From positions 1-64,000 of the forward strand of contig JBCBFU010000003.1 of assembly GCA_038527375.1 (NCBI GenBank): a stretch of DNA of 64,000 nt. The letters run 5' to 3'. The stretch comes from Shimia_B sp038527375. Its GTDB lineage: Bacteria; Pseudomonadota; Alphaproteobacteria; Rhodobacterales; Rhodobacteraceae. The translations under genes and the position numbers were made by a program. Shown here one piece after another: positions 8,863 through 18,494 of this stretch (the stretch's first letter is position 1; each line of letters begins with the position of its first letter). Below the pieces are notes generated by a model, which saw only the letters and a program-made list of their open reading frames with translations, had not been told where the DNA came from and searched no databases.

Positions 8863-9203
8863 CGGCGTTTGCGTTTGCCGCCCGGCACCTTCGACATGAA
8901 ATCCGGTGGTCGCTTGGCAACCCATGCCGCGAACTTGGCGATCCGTGGATGCGCACGCAGGGCTTCGGGCGTGTTGTAGTCGCGCGCAAGCTCTGCCTCG
9001 GTCAGCGTGGCATGGATTTCCTTGTGGCAGATGTGATGGACCAGAACGGTCGGCCCGCCTTTGCCACCTTTCAGCTTGGGGATCAGGTGATGCAGGCTCT
9101 GGGGCACCCCGGCCGGGATCTCACGCATACAGATCGGGCAGATGGGCCACGGCGCAGGGTCCGGCCCGGATAACGGGGGCTGTGGGTCTGGATCGCGTGC
9201 CAT
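8859..9203 (-). CDS. HNH endonuclease-like zinc protein
   Basis: 114-aa protein with CPIC (22-25), HHLIPK (38-43) and HHICHKEIH (56-64), the arrangement of a small HNH domain with a structural zinc. These stand-alone HNH proteins are common in Rhodobacteraceae chromosomes and are not tied to a mobile element here. Target unknown. The upstream region is shared with the rightward MscS gene. The Lys/Arg-rich tail (KVPGGKRKRR) may bind nucleic acid. Confidence 0.75.
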   Translation of the reverse strand: MARDPDPQPPLSGPDPAPWPICPICMREIPAGVPQSLHHLIPKLKGGKGGPTVLVHHICHKEIHATLTEAELARDYNTPEALRAHPRIAKFAAWVAKRPPDFMSKVPGGKRKRR

Positions 9204-9247
9204 AATGATGGCAAAGCATGGGGCAACCTCAGGGGAAGGCAAGCGTC

Positions 9248-10606
9248 ATGGAAAACACGGCTCCCGGTTGGGCCCCGGCTTGGGCTGCGGATATGCCGCC
9301 GGTCGTCTGGACGGCTGTGGGCTATCTCGAACAGGGTTGGGCCATCGCCGCCGGTTGGTTGCTGAGCCCTGCAGCTTGGTCGCAATTTGCGCTGTTGATC
9401 GTGGCCTATCTCGCGGCCCGATATGCCACGCGGCGGGTGCAACCGTGGCTGACGCGGGTGCTGACCCCGGCCACGGATTCGACCTCCTTCCTTGCGCCCG
9501 CCTTGCGCTTTGCGGTGCTGTTCCTGCCGCTGCTGCTGCCGCTTTTTGCCTATGCCTTCACGGCCATCGGAGAACAGGTCACGCGATCGGTCTTTGGATC
9601 GGGGGCGGTCATCGCCTTTGGTAAGCGCGTCTTCCTCTTCCTTGCGGCGCGCATCCTCGTGCAGCAGATCGTGCGCGATCCGTTCCTGAAGCTGCTTGGC
9701 AAATACGTCCTGATCCCGATCATGGCGCTCTATGCGCTGGGCCTTCTGGGTGTGGCCGAGGCGCAACTGACCGCCGCGCGGGTCACGCTGGGCAATATCA
9801 GCTTTACCGTCATGGACATTCTGCGCGGCGTGATCGCGGGGTCGATCCTATTCTGGCTGGGGTCGTGGTCGAACCGGCAATCGGCGGACTTCATCAAACA
9901 GCAAGAGGATATGCGCCCCTCGATCCGCGAGCTGTCGACCAAGGCGGTCGAGTTCATGATCTTCGGGATCGCCTTCCTTCTCTTGATGAACATCATGGGC
10001 ATCAACCTCAGCGCACTCGCCGTGCTGGGGGGGGCCATCGGTGTGGGTCTGGGCTTTGGCCTCCAGAAGATCGCGTCGAACTTCATCTCTGGCGTGATCC
10101 TGCTGCTCGAAGGGCAGGCGACGGTGGGCGACTACGTCGAACTTGACGGGGGCGAGGCCGGGACAATCGTCAAGATGACGGCCCGAGCCGCGATCCTCGA
10201 GACCTATGATGGCCGTTGGATCGTGGTCCCGAACGAGGATTTCATCGTCACGCGCGTCGTGAACTACTCGGATAGCGGGTCAGCCAACCGGTACGAGGCC
10301 CCGTTTTCCGTCAGCTACGACACCGACATCAACAAGGTCCCGGCGATCATCGAGGCCGCCGTCGCCACCCACCCCGAGGTGCTCGATGCGCCATACCCGC
10401 CCGATTGCGAGTTGCGCGGGTTCGGCGACAGCGGCGTCGATTTTGCCGTGGAATTCTGGGTCAACGGGATCGACGACGGCCCCAACAAATACACCTCGGA
10501 CGTGCTGTTTCTGATCTGGAATGCGCTCAAGGAGAACGGCATCGAAATTCCCTACCCGCACCGCACGGTCGAATTGCGGGGCGAACTGCGCACACGGGCC
10601 AAGTGA
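9248..10606 (+). CDS. MscS-family mechanosensitive channel
   Basis: 452-aa inner-membrane protein with an N-terminal set of about five membrane helices and the conserved MscS pore and beta domain: GGAIGVGLGFGLQKIASN, then the GDYVELDGGEAGTIVKM strand, then the VVPNEDFI motif. It opens under hypo-osmotic tension. The ATG at 9248 follows GGGGAAGG. It ends in a GTGA overlap with the flavoprotein gene, implying an operon. Confidence 0.9.
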   Translation: MENTAPGWAPAWAADMPPVVWTAVGYLEQGWAIAAGWLLSPAAWSQFALLIVAYLAARYATRRVQPWLTRVLTPATDSTSFLAPALRFAVLFLPLLLPLFAYAFTAIGEQVTRSVFGSGAVIAFGKRVFLFLAARILVQQIVRDPFLKLLGKYVLIPIMALYALGLLGVAEAQLTAARVTLGNISFTVMDILRGVIAGSILFWLGSWSNRQSADFIKQQEDMRPSIRELSTKAVEFMIFGIAFLLLMNIMGINLSALAVLGGAIGVGLGFGLQKIASNFISGVILLLEGQATVGDYVELDGGEAGTIVKMTARAAILETYDGRWIVVPNEDFIVTRVVNYSDSGSANRYEAPFSVSYDTDINKVPAIIEAAVATHPEVLDAPYPPDCELRGFGDSGVDFAVEFWVNGIDDGPNKYTSDVLFLIWNALKENGIEIPYPHRTVELRGELRTRAK

Positions 10607-11751
10607 CAGATGTCGACGTCCTGATCGTCGGCGCAGGCCCCGCAGGTCTTGCGGCTGCCGAGGCTGCGTCGGACGCCGGGGCGCGGGTGCTGGTGGCGGA
10701 ACAGATGCCATCGGTCGGGCGCAAATTCCTGATGGCCGGAAAGTCTGGCCTGAACATCACCAAAGACACGGATTTGGCCGGTCTCATGTCGGCCATTGAT
10801 GAACCCCGCATGGAACCGATGCTCGCGGCCTTTGACGCAGCGCGGGTGAAATCCTGGGCCGAAGGGTTGGGGCAGAGCGTTTTTACCGGATCGTCTGGCC
10901 GCGTCTTTCCCCATGCGATGAAAGCCTCGCCCCTGCTGCGGGCATGGCTCGCGCGGCTTGCGGACCGGGGCGTTGCGTTTCGCACCCGCTGGACATGGGA
11001 GGGCGATGGCTTTGCCACGCCCGGTGGCCCCGTTCCGGTCAAGGCGCGCACGACGGTCCTTGCCATGGGAGGTGCAAGCTGGGCGCGGTTGGGATCAGAC
11101 GGGCGCTGGCGCGCGGTGCTGGACGCGTGGGGCATCCCGACCGAGCCGTTCGCCCCCGCCAATATGGGGTTCAACGTGACATGGTCGGATCACATGACCC
11201 GCTGGTTTGGGCACCCCGTCAAAGGGGTCACCTTGCATGCGGGCGACCTGAGCGTTCCCGGGGAGTTCGTGATCTCCCGCAGCGGGGTTGAAGGATCGGC
11301 GATCTATGCGGTTTCCAAGGCCCTGCGCGAAGGCGCGCCTTTGACCGTCGACCTGAGGCCCGGTGTCGCGCTGTCGGACCTGCGCGACAGGTGGGCCGGG
11401 ATGCCCCGAAAACTGACCGCAACCGCGCGTCTGAAACGACTGGGCTTGTCGGGTGTGCAGATAGTGCTGGTGCAGGAGTTTGCGCGACCACTGTCGGCTG
11501 ATCCCGCACCGGTGATCAAGGCGCTGCCCATTCCCCACACCGGACCGCGCCCGATGGACGAGGCGATCTCGACCGCCGGCGGCGTCCGTTGGGACGCGCT
11601 GGATGACAGCCTGATGCTGCACGCCCGACCGGGTGTGTTTTGTGCGGGTGAGATGCTGGATTGGGAGGCGCCGACAGGCGGCTACCTAATCACGGGATGC
11701 CTTGCGACCGGCGCCTGGGCCGGGGCGGCGGCGGCGCGCTACGCCGCTTGA
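10603..11751 (+). CDS. BaiN/HI0933-type flavoprotein (NAD(P)/FAD-dependent oxidoreductase)
   Basis: 382-aa FAD protein. The dinucleotide motif DVLIVGAGPAGLAAAEAA opens the protein, followed by GKSGLNIT, which is diagnostic for the HI0933/TIGR03862 family, and a C-terminal GEMLDWEAPTGGYLITGC motif. Substrate is unknown for most members. Start GTG 10603 overlaps the mscS stop (GTGA). The 3' end overlaps the convergent GST gene by 13 bp. Confidence 0.87.
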   Translation: MTDVDVLIVGAGPAGLAAAEAASDAGARVLVAEQMPSVGRKFLMAGKSGLNITKDTDLAGLMSAIDEPRMEPMLAAFDAARVKSWAEGLGQSVFTGSSGRVFPHAMKASPLLRAWLARLADRGVAFRTRWTWEGDGFATPGGPVPVKARTTVLAMGGASWARLGSDGRWRAVLDAWGIPTEPFAPANMGFNVTWSDHMTRWFGHPVKGVTLHAGDLSVPGEFVISRSGVEGSAIYAVSKALREGAPLTVDLRPGVALSDLRDRWAGMPRKLTATARLKRLGLSGVQIVLVQEFARPLSADPAPVIKALPIPHTGPRPMDEAISTAGGVRWDALDDSLMLHARPGVFCAGEMLDWEAPTGGYLITGCLATGAWAGAAAARYAA

Positions 11752-12335
11752 CCCGACGACTGCGCGGCCTTGTAAGCCGCCCGTGCGCGCAGCGGTTTGG
11801 CGTACTCCTTCAGCGCGGGTCGATCCATCGGGAACTTCGCCACGATGGCCCAGCCCAAACAATGCACGGCAAGGATATCTGCAATCGTCATCTGATCGCC
11901 CATCAGGAACGGGCCCTCGATCCGGTTCTCCAGCCGCTCGGCTGAAATGCGGAATTCCTCGCGCACCGCGTCCTTGATCGCCGGGACGCGCAGGCCCTCA
12001 GGCAGACCAAAGGAATGCTTGGCCACCGTCCAAAGAAGGCTGTCGATTTCATCGAGAATAAACCCCGTATGCGCGTCCTGCCGTGCACGCTCGACCGTGC
12101 CCGCCGGGTAGGTCAACGCACCGTGTTTGTCGGCCAGATAGGTCATGATCGCGGTTGAATCCGTTAACACCTGACCCTCGGTGACCAGCACCGGGACTTT
12201 GCCTAACGGGTTCAGGGCCATGATCTCCGCGCTGCGCGGCTTGGTGGCGTGGTGGGTATAGTCCACGCCCAACTCCTCCAGCAGCCAGAGGACCCGAAAG
12301 GCCCGCGATCGGGCTGATCCATGGAGTTCGTACAT
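11739..12335 (-). CDS. Glutathione S-transferase
   Basis: 198-aa GST with an N-terminal thioredoxin-like domain (YELHGSARSRAFRVLWLLEEL, then NPLGKVPVL and the glutathione-binding DSTAIMTYL) and an all-helical C-terminal domain. I chose ATG 12335, which has AGGTG 8 nt upstream; a GTG at 12344 would overlap the holA stop by 4 bp. It is the last gene of the leftward leuS-lptE-holA string. Substrate not predictable. Confidence 0.88.
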   Translation of the reverse strand: MYELHGSARSRAFRVLWLLEELGVDYTHHATKPRSAEIMALNPLGKVPVLVTEGQVLTDSTAIMTYLADKHGALTYPAGTVERARQDAHTGFILDEIDSLLWTVAKHSFGLPEGLRVPAIKDAVREEFRISAERLENRIEGPFLMGDQMTIADILAVHCLGWAIVAKFPMDRPALKEYAKPLRARAAYKAAQSSGQAA

Positions 12336-12340
12336 GTGGG

Positions 12341-13363
12341 TCACCTGCGTTTTGTCATGGCCAGACGGATCAGGGCGCGTTCCATCACGGCCATCTGAGG
12401 CGCGGTCTGGTTCGCGGACCGGAGCGTCAGATCCGTCTCTGTCAGGGTCGCTAGCGCCTTTTCGGTGCCGTCGCGGCCCAGCCGCCCGGCCTGCCGCTGC
12501 ATCCGGTCGCGCCGGGGGCCAAAGACCGGGGGCCGCACGCGCGCGATCCCTTGGCTCACCCCGCTGGGATCAGCGGCGGCCGCGTGCAGCGTCTTGAAAT
12601 GCCGCATCGCCTGAATGCAGATCGTCACTGGGGTGACACCTTGCGCCTCGAGCCTGCGCAGCACCGGTCCCAACTCCTCGGTCCGGGCCTCGGCAACGAT
12701 GTTGAGAAGATCGTCCACCTCCGCCTCGGTCGAGGCAGGCGAACAGGCGTCGATATCCGCCACGGTGACCTGATCCGCACCAAGGCAATAAAGCGCCACC
12801 TTCTCCACTGTCTGCGCAAAATCCCCGGGATCGAGCGTGCGCGACAGGGCGGTGAACGCATCCATCGCCTCGCGGTCCAAAGGCGGCATCCCGGACTTCT
12901 TCAGGATCGTCTCGATCTCCGCCCGTGACGGCGGATCGTCATAAATCGCGGCGGCATAGGCATTGGGATGCCCTTCGAACGCCTTGCGCAGTTTGGATGT
13001 GGCGCGCAGCTGGCCTGCGGTCACCACGATCTGTGCATCTCCGTCGGCCCATTCGCTCAATGCCGCGTCGATGCCTGCAAAACAGGTGTCGCTCGCCTCT
13101 TCCACAAAGGCGACCCGGGGGCCGGGAAAGAAGCCCACCGCCTTGATCGCATCCAGCAAACGTGACGGCTCCTTGCGCAACTCCGCCCCGGACATGCGGG
13201 TCAGGCGCATCTCTTCCTCGCCCTGCGGGCCAACAAGGGCCGCGATGGCCGCCTGCCTTTTCAGCGCCACGCGCATCGCGTCAGGCCCGTAGATCAACAG
13301 GCCCGTCCGGTTGGGGTCCGGGCGTTCGAAATACGCAGGCGCGTCGCGCCCCGACAGCTTCAT
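12341..13363 (-). CDS. holA: DNA polymerase III subunit delta
   Basis: 340-aa clamp-loader subunit that opens the beta clamp. Recognisable HolA features are the N-terminal GLLIYGPDAMRVALKRQ (modified P-loop-like segment), the LDAIKAVGFF strand and the C-terminal helical collar domain with LRSANQTAPQMAVMERALIRL. It overlaps lptE by 4 bp at its start, in the conserved order leuS-lptE-holA of proteobacteria. Confidence 0.92.
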   Translation of the reverse strand: MKLSGRDAPAYFERPDPNRTGLLIYGPDAMRVALKRQAAIAALVGPQGEEEMRLTRMSGAELRKEPSRLLDAIKAVGFFPGPRVAFVEEASDTCFAGIDAALSEWADGDAQIVVTAGQLRATSKLRKAFEGHPNAYAAAIYDDPPSRAEIETILKKSGMPPLDREAMDAFTALSRTLDPGDFAQTVEKVALYCLGADQVTVADIDACSPASTEAEVDDLLNIVAEARTEELGPVLRRLEAQGVTPVTICIQAMRHFKTLHAAAADPSGVSQGIARVRPPVFGPRRDRMQRQAGRLGRDGTEKALATLTETDLTLRSANQTAPQMAVMERALIRLAMTKRR

Positions 13364-13857
13364 GGGGTGGCCGCGATCAGCCGCGCCACGATCTGATCGG
13401 CCAAAATGACCATCAAGCGTTCATAGGCGTCGTCGCGCGCGGCATCCGTGGCGATGGTCGTGCCCGTGTTCGAATAGCCCACAACGCCCCGCACCACGCC
13501 CGTGTCGACGGACGCCCCAGAGGTCGCATCGGTCAGCGCATATTGCGCGGTCCCGATCAGGTTGAACCGGCTTGTTGTCTGGGTCGAGGTGATGCCCACC
13601 CCGTCGCTGTCCACATTCAGACTGAAATCGAGCGTATAGGCCACCGCCTCTGGCTGGCCCAAACGCTGTTCCAGACGCGTGACGAGCGCAAATTGCGCGC
13701 TTGTGTCGGGTTCTGCGACCTGCACGCTGTTGCGCAAGGCGCCTGCGCCGCCAGACGGCCCGTAGGCCGGGGTGAACCCGCATCCCGCGAGGACCGCGAG
13801 GCCCCCGATGGCGAGGGCCCCTGCTTTCAGGACAGTTCTGCGATCATACGACGACAT
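13360..13857 (-). CDS. lptE: LPS-assembly lipoprotein LptE
   Basis: 165-aa outer-membrane lipoprotein that plugs the LptD barrel and helps insert lipopolysaccharide. The signal peptide has a twin-arginine-like start (DRRTVLKAG) and a lipobox LAGC with Cys at 26, followed by GFTPAYGPSG, the usual LptE N-terminus. It overlaps leuS by 14 bp and holA by 4 bp, as in many proteobacteria, which supports the call despite low sequence conservation. Confidence 0.88.
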   Translation of the reverse strand: MSSYDRRTVLKAGALAIGGLAVLAGCGFTPAYGPSGGAGALRNSVQVAEPDTSAQFALVTRLEQRLGQPEAVAYTLDFSLNVDSDGVGITSTQTTSRFNLIGTAQYALTDATSGASVDTGVVRGVVGYSNTGTTIATDAARDDAYERLMVILADQIVARLIAATP

Positions 13858-16393
13858 TCACGATCCTGCCGGGCACCACGATAAGCTTCTTGGGCTGCCC
13901 CCCATCGAGCGCCCTTTGCACAGCATCGTTGGCCAGCACGATCTTTTCAACCTCGTCCTTTGGCATGTCGGCGGGCACCGTGATCTCGTCCCGGCGCTTG
14001 CCGTTGATCTGGATGGGCAGCGTGACCGAGGCCTCGACCAGCATGGCCTCATCCGCGACGGGCCACGGCGCCGCGACGACCAGACCTGCGCCACCCTGAT
14101 GGGCCCAGATGTCTTCGGCCAGATGCGGGGTCATGGGTGCCATCAATTGTGCCAGCGTCATCACCGCCGTGCGTTGGGTCGCATGCGCGGCCTTGGATTT
14201 CGCGAGCGTCGCGGTAAAGCCATAGAGCTTGGCGATGGCCGCGTTAAAGCCAAAGCTTTCGACGCCCAGCGTCACGTCGCGAATGGTCTTGTGCATCTCG
14301 CGCAGCAACTCCTCGTCGCCTTGGCCCTTGGCATCCCGGTCCATCTGGCCGATCCGGTCGCAGATGTTCCACACCCGTGACAGATGCTTGTACGCGGCCT
14401 CTGCACCCGATGCCGTCCATTCCACATCGCGTTCGGGCGGGCTGTCGGACAGGACAAACCACCGCGCGGTGTCCGCGCCATAGGCATCCACGATGGCCTG
14501 CGGATCGACGACGTTGTTCTTGGATTTCGACATCTTGGCAGAGGGGACGATGTCCACCTCGGTCCCGTCCTTCAGAAAGCCCGAGCCATCGCGCAGGTCC
14601 ACGTCTTGCGGGTAGTGATAGACCGGGCGCCCGTTTGCATCGGTCGTCTTGTAGATCGCGTGGGTGACCATGCCTTGAGTAAAGAGCGCGTCAAACGGCT
14701 CGGCCGCGCTTTCGGGCAAGTGGCCGGTCTTGATCATCGCCCGCGCGAAGAAGCGCGAATAGAGCAGGTGCAGGATCGCGTGCTCAATCCCGCCGATATA
14801 CTGATCGACATTCATCCAATAGGCCGCGTCGTCTGCATCGGTCGGCGTCTCGGCCCGGGGCGAGGTGAAGCGCGCGAAATACCAGGAGGAATCCACGAAG
14901 GTGTCCATCGTGTCCGTCTCACGCGTGGCATCCCCCCCGCATTTGGGGCAGGTCGTCTTGCGCCACGTCAAATGCCGATCCAGCGGGTTCCCCGGCGTCG
15001 AAAAGCTCACGTCATAGGGCAGCTCGACCGGCAGGTTCTCTTTCTTTTCCGGCACGACGCCACAGGTGTCGCAATGGATCACTGGGATCGGGCACCCCCA
15101 ATAGCGTTGGCGGCTCAGCCCCCAGTCGCGCAGGCGGAACCGCGTCTGCCCTTGGCCCAGCCCGTGTTCCTCGAAGTAGTCGATCGTGGCGTCGATGGCC
15201 TCTTGGCTCGTGACTTCTGTGATCCCGGCGAAATGGTCGATGAAGACGACGGGTTCGGATTTGGCAGGCACCAGGGCCTCGTCGCCGACCTCGGTCTGAT
15301 CGCCGGGCATATAGAATGCGTTCTGGACGGGCAGGTCGTATTTACGCGCGAAATCGAGGTCGCGCTGGTCGTGCGCGGGGCAGCCAAAGACTGCGCCTGT
15401 GCCGTAGTCCATCAGGACAAAGTTGCCGATCCAGACGGGCAGGTCCTGATCGGGATAGACGGGGTGCTGCACGGTCAGGCCCGTGTCGATGCCCTTCTTT
15501 TCCGCCTTTTCCATGGCGGCCTCGGTCGTGTCCATCTTGCGGCATTCGTCGATGAAGGCGGCAAGATCGGGACGCTCGGCCTCCAACGCCTTGGACACCG
15601 GGTGATCCGGCGCCACCGCGATGAAGGAGGCACCGCGCATCGTGTCCGGGCGCGTGGAATAGCAAACGATGGGCTCGCCCCCGTCGCGGCGCTGAAACGG
15701 AATTTCGATACCGCGCGATTTCCCGATCCAGTTCTCTTGCATCAGGCGCACTTTGGCGGGCCAGTTCTCCAACCCGTCCAGCGCGTCCAACAGCTCCTCC
15801 GCCATGGAGGAGATGTCAAAGAACCACTGCGTAAGCTCGCGCTTTTCCACATCCGCGCCGGACCGCCAGCCCTTGCCGTCGATCACCTGCTCGTTGGCCA
15901 GCACGGTCATGTCGACAGGGTCCCAGTTCACGACTGCGTTCTTGCGGTAGACCAACCCGGCCTCGAGCATGTCGAGGAACAGCGCCTGTTGCTGACCGTA
16001 ATATTCGGGGTCGCATGTCGCGAACATCCGGCTCCAGTCGATGGAGTTGCCCAAGGGCTTCATCTGTTCGACCATCGCGTCGATATTGTCGTAGGTCCAA
16101 TCCTTGGGGTGGCCGTTCGACGCCATCGCGGCGTTTTCGGCGGGCATGCCAAAGGCGTCAAAGCCCATCGGGTGCAGGACGTTATGGCCGGTCGCGATCT
16201 TGTGGCGCGCGACCACGTCACCCATCGTGTAGTTGCGCACATGGCCCATGTGCAGCTTGCCCGACGGATAGGGGAACATCTCGAGCACGTAGTATTTCGG
16301 CTTGGACGGGTCGCGTTCGGCTTTGAAGATACCGGCCTTGTCCCAGGCGGCTTGCCATTTGGCTTCGATCTCGGACGGGGTGTAGCGGGTCAT
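13844..16393 (-). CDS. leuS: Leucyl-tRNA synthetase
   Basis: 849-aa class I synthetase. The HIGH-type motif reads KLHMGH (46-51) after PYPSG, the editing domain follows with a zinc-type region TCPKCGG, and the KMSKS loop (SAKMSKSKNN) is near residue 620. Start ATG 16393 gives MTRYTPSEIEAKW, the standard N-terminus. First gene of the leuS-lptE-holA-GST string. Confidence 0.97.
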   Translation of the reverse strand: MTRYTPSEIEAKWQAAWDKAGIFKAERDPSKPKYYVLEMFPYPSGKLHMGHVRNYTMGDVVARHKIATGHNVLHPMGFDAFGMPAENAAMASNGHPKDWTYDNIDAMVEQMKPLGNSIDWSRMFATCDPEYYGQQQALFLDMLEAGLVYRKNAVVNWDPVDMTVLANEQVIDGKGWRSGADVEKRELTQWFFDISSMAEELLDALDGLENWPAKVRLMQENWIGKSRGIEIPFQRRDGGEPIVCYSTRPDTMRGASFIAVAPDHPVSKALEAERPDLAAFIDECRKMDTTEAAMEKAEKKGIDTGLTVQHPVYPDQDLPVWIGNFVLMDYGTGAVFGCPAHDQRDLDFARKYDLPVQNAFYMPGDQTEVGDEALVPAKSEPVVFIDHFAGITEVTSQEAIDATIDYFEEHGLGQGQTRFRLRDWGLSRQRYWGCPIPVIHCDTCGVVPEKKENLPVELPYDVSFSTPGNPLDRHLTWRKTTCPKCGGDATRETDTMDTFVDSSWYFARFTSPRAETPTDADDAAYWMNVDQYIGGIEHAILHLLYSRFFARAMIKTGHLPESAAEPFDALFTQGMVTHAIYKTTDANGRPVYHYPQDVDLRDGSGFLKDGTEVDIVPSAKMSKSKNNVVDPQAIVDAYGADTARWFVLSDSPPERDVEWTASGAEAAYKHLSRVWNICDRIGQMDRDAKGQGDEELLREMHKTIRDVTLGVESFGFNAAIAKLYGFTATLAKSKAAHATQRTAVMTLAQLMAPMTPHLAEDIWAHQGGAGLVVAAPWPVADEAMLVEASVTLPIQINGKRRDEITVPADMPKDEVEKIVLANDAVQRALDGGQPKKLIVVPGRIVNVVV

Positions 16394-16494
16394 GTGGGGC
16401 CTCATCTGCGCATGTCGCGCGGGTCTGCGGATCGCGAGCGGTGTATCCGTCGCGTTGTCAGGGGTCTAGGGGCAGGGTGGTGCCGGACTGTGGG

Positions 16495-16938
16495 TTATAG
16501 TCGCCCGTCGCCGACGCGCAGTTGGCGCGCGCGCGTCAGGATCGCGTCTTCAACCGCGCGCGTGGTGGCGGGGCTTGCGGGTCCCGACCGTGTCACCAGC
16601 GACACCTTGAGCGACCGCGCGTCCAGTGCGGGGTCCTGCACCAGAACGGTCGCACGGTATGCGCGCCCACCGCCGGGCGGCGTGCCAAAGCCCGTAACGA
16701 TAACACCCGTGAACGGATCGACCGATTGAATGGGCAGGAAGCTGAGGACATCAAGGGACGCACGCCAAAGGTAGCGGTTCACCGCGACCGTGTCCCCACC
16801 GCGCACGCGCGATGCCTGCTGTGTGGGGGGCGCGTCGTTCTTTGCCCCGCCAAAGGGGTTCAGGTTCCCGAGCGTGCTGCATCCTGGAAGGGCCAGTACA
16901 GCCACGGCGACAGTGGCGCGAAACAAGTTGGCAATCAT
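16495..16938 (-). CDS. DUF3576 lipoprotein
   Basis: 147-aa predicted lipoprotein: hydrophobic signal with lipobox LPGC (Cys20), then the conserved VNRYLWRASLDVLSFLP and DPFTGVIVTGF segments of DUF3576, a family nearly confined to alphaproteobacteria. Function unknown; the location suggests outer-membrane or periplasmic maintenance. It follows the porin gene on the same strand but a terminator separates them. Confidence 0.85.
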   Translation of the reverse strand: MIANLFRATVAVAVLALPGCSTLGNLNPFGGAKNDAPPTQQASRVRGGDTVAVNRYLWRASLDVLSFLPIQSVDPFTGVIVTGFGTPPGGGRAYRATVLVQDPALDARSLKVSLVTRSGPASPATTRAVEDAILTRARQLRVGDGRL

Positions 16939-17039
16939 CGGTAACCCCTTCCCATTGCGGCAGGTTTAGCGAAGCGATGCCAAGGTGCCAAGCCTTGTAG
17001 GTGATTTGGAGCGTGGGATCCTGGCTCTGGCCACACTCC

Positions 17040-17071
17040 AAAAAGAAAGAGCGGCCCCGAAGGACCGCTCT
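17040..17071 (-). terminator. Intrinsic terminator of the porin gene
   Basis: Read leftward: AGAGCGGTCC, loop TTCG, GGGCCGCTCT (10-bp stem with one G-T pair), then TTCTTTTT. A UUCG loop with a U-rich tail directly after the porin stop is a textbook terminator. Confidence 0.9.
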
Positions 17072-17095
17072 GACTTAGACTTTGAAGCGTTCGAC

Positions 17096-18250
17096 TTAGA
17101 ACGAGAACGACAGGGACAGCGTGGTGCCGATCGCGTCGTCGTCGCCGAAGTACTCGTTGTCCGAGTTGATCGCGTCTGCTTCGACGTGGACCAGGCGAAC
17201 TTCTGCGCCGCTACCCAGGTCGTATGCACCACCGATGTAGAAGCCTTGGTCGGAACCGTCGCCGTCACCGATACCTGCGAACAGCGTTGCGCCGTTGCCC
17301 AGGTCGTAGTCAACGTCAACACCGTAGTCTTCGTTGGCTTGCTCTTGGTTGTAGAACACGCCGACCGACAGCGGGCCGGAGGTGTAGTCAACCGACACAC
17401 CGTAGTTGTCGTCGCCAACCGATTCCGACACGTAGTACGCGCCGAGCGTGACTGCGTCACCGATCGGGTATGCGATTTCGATACCGGTCGAGTTTGCGTT
17501 TTCGGTTTCGTTCGATGCGTAGGCGAAGGTCACGTCTGCACCACCGAAGGAACCGGAAACTGCCAGACCGAACACTTCGTCAGCGTCCAGATCGCCACCA
17601 ACGGCGTCGCCGGAGTTGGTGATGGCATAGGTTTCGGAAGTTGCGGTCGTCGTCGTGGTGATGCCGCCTTCGATTTCTTCTTGGTACGCCACAACAACGG
17701 TGACTGCGCCAAGCTCAGCAGCAAGACCCAGCGACAGCTGGTCCAGCTCGTTCGAAGCTTCGTCGTAGAAGTACGAAACCGATGCGTCGACTGCGCCGAA
17801 GCTCACGTCGCCGCGCAGAACCATTTCGCCATCTTCGCCGGAGAAGTCGTCTGCTTCCATGTCGCCGGCTGCGGTCCAGTGCGTGTCAGCAGCGAACGCG
17901 GTGTCGCCGAAGAACAGGCCTGCGGTGTCCGATTCCAGACCCAGCGTGAAGTCTTTCGACTCCAGGTTCTGACCTTGGCCGTTGCCGCCGTCTGCGAATT
18001 CAAAGCCGAAGTCTGCCGATGCGGTCAGGCCGTTGTCCAGGGCTTGCGAGAAGTTCACGTCGAACTCGCCGTCCCAGTCAAAGCTGCCGTCGCTGGTGCC
18101 GGCGGTGCCGAGGTTGTCAACGGTGTCGCCACCGCTGTTGTACTCCATGCTCACCGAGCCGGAGAAGGTGATGGATTCTGCGTGGCCGTCTGCCGCCGCA
18201 ACGCCAGCGAAGGCAACCAGTGCCGTCGAAGCGAGAAGGATGCGTTTCAT
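17096..18250 (-). CDS. Outer-membrane porin
   Basis: 384-aa exported beta-barrel porin of the alphaproteobacterial (Rhodobacter capsulatus-like) type. Signal peptide 1-20 (MKRILLASTALVAFAGVAAA), then alternating strands and very acidic loops, ending in SLSFSF with the terminal Phe used by the BAM machinery. Codon use is strongly biased, as in highly expressed genes. Start ATG 18250 follows GAGGG. It has its own likely promoter (18317-18346) and terminator, so it is probably monocistronic. Confidence 0.93.
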   Translation of the reverse strand: MKRILLASTALVAFAGVAAADGHAESITFSGSVSMEYNSGGDTVDNLGTAGTSDGSFDWDGEFDVNFSQALDNGLTASADFGFEFADGGNGQGQNLESKDFTLGLESDTAGLFFGDTAFAADTHWTAAGDMEADDFSGEDGEMVLRGDVSFGAVDASVSYFYDEASNELDQLSLGLAAELGAVTVVVAYQEEIEGGITTTTTATSETYAITNSGDAVGGDLDADEVFGLAVSGSFGGADVTFAYASNETENANSTGIEIAYPIGDAVTLGAYYVSESVGDDNYGVSVDYTSGPLSVGVFYNQEQANEDYGVDVDYDLGNGATLFAGIGDGDGSDQGFYIGGAYDLGSGAEVRLVHVEADAINSDNEYFGDDDAIGTTLSLSFSF

Positions 18251-18316
18251 GATTTTTTCCCTCGTGTTTGCATTCTCGAGTCAGCTGTACCCGAGAACGG
18301 GTCTTAGCATGCGAGT

Positions 18317-18346
18317 GTATTGGCGTCTGAGAGGGGTGAGGGTCAA
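18317..18346 (-). promoter_or_regulatory. Possible sigma70-type promoter of the porin gene
   Basis: Leftward, TTGACC (18346-18341) is followed after 17-18 nt by CCAATAC as a poor -10. It lies about 70 nt before the porin start. The -35 is good, the -10 weak, so this is tentative. Confidence 0.35.
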
Positions 18347-18494
18347 CAAAAGCACGGAACCTGCGCCGCGCTTGCCGTTCAATTGATGCAATGTGGTCAC
18401 ACACCTGTTGCCCGCCTGCGGAGCACGGGCTAGCTGTCGGCTCGGTTGTTGCCGGGCCTCTCGTGCGCCCTTTGACAAAAAGTGAAAGGTTTCC

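Noticed and set aside
8859..9203. HNH protein as part of a restriction or homing system
   Set aside because: No methyltransferase, intron or intein context; similar small HNH proteins occur as isolated genes.
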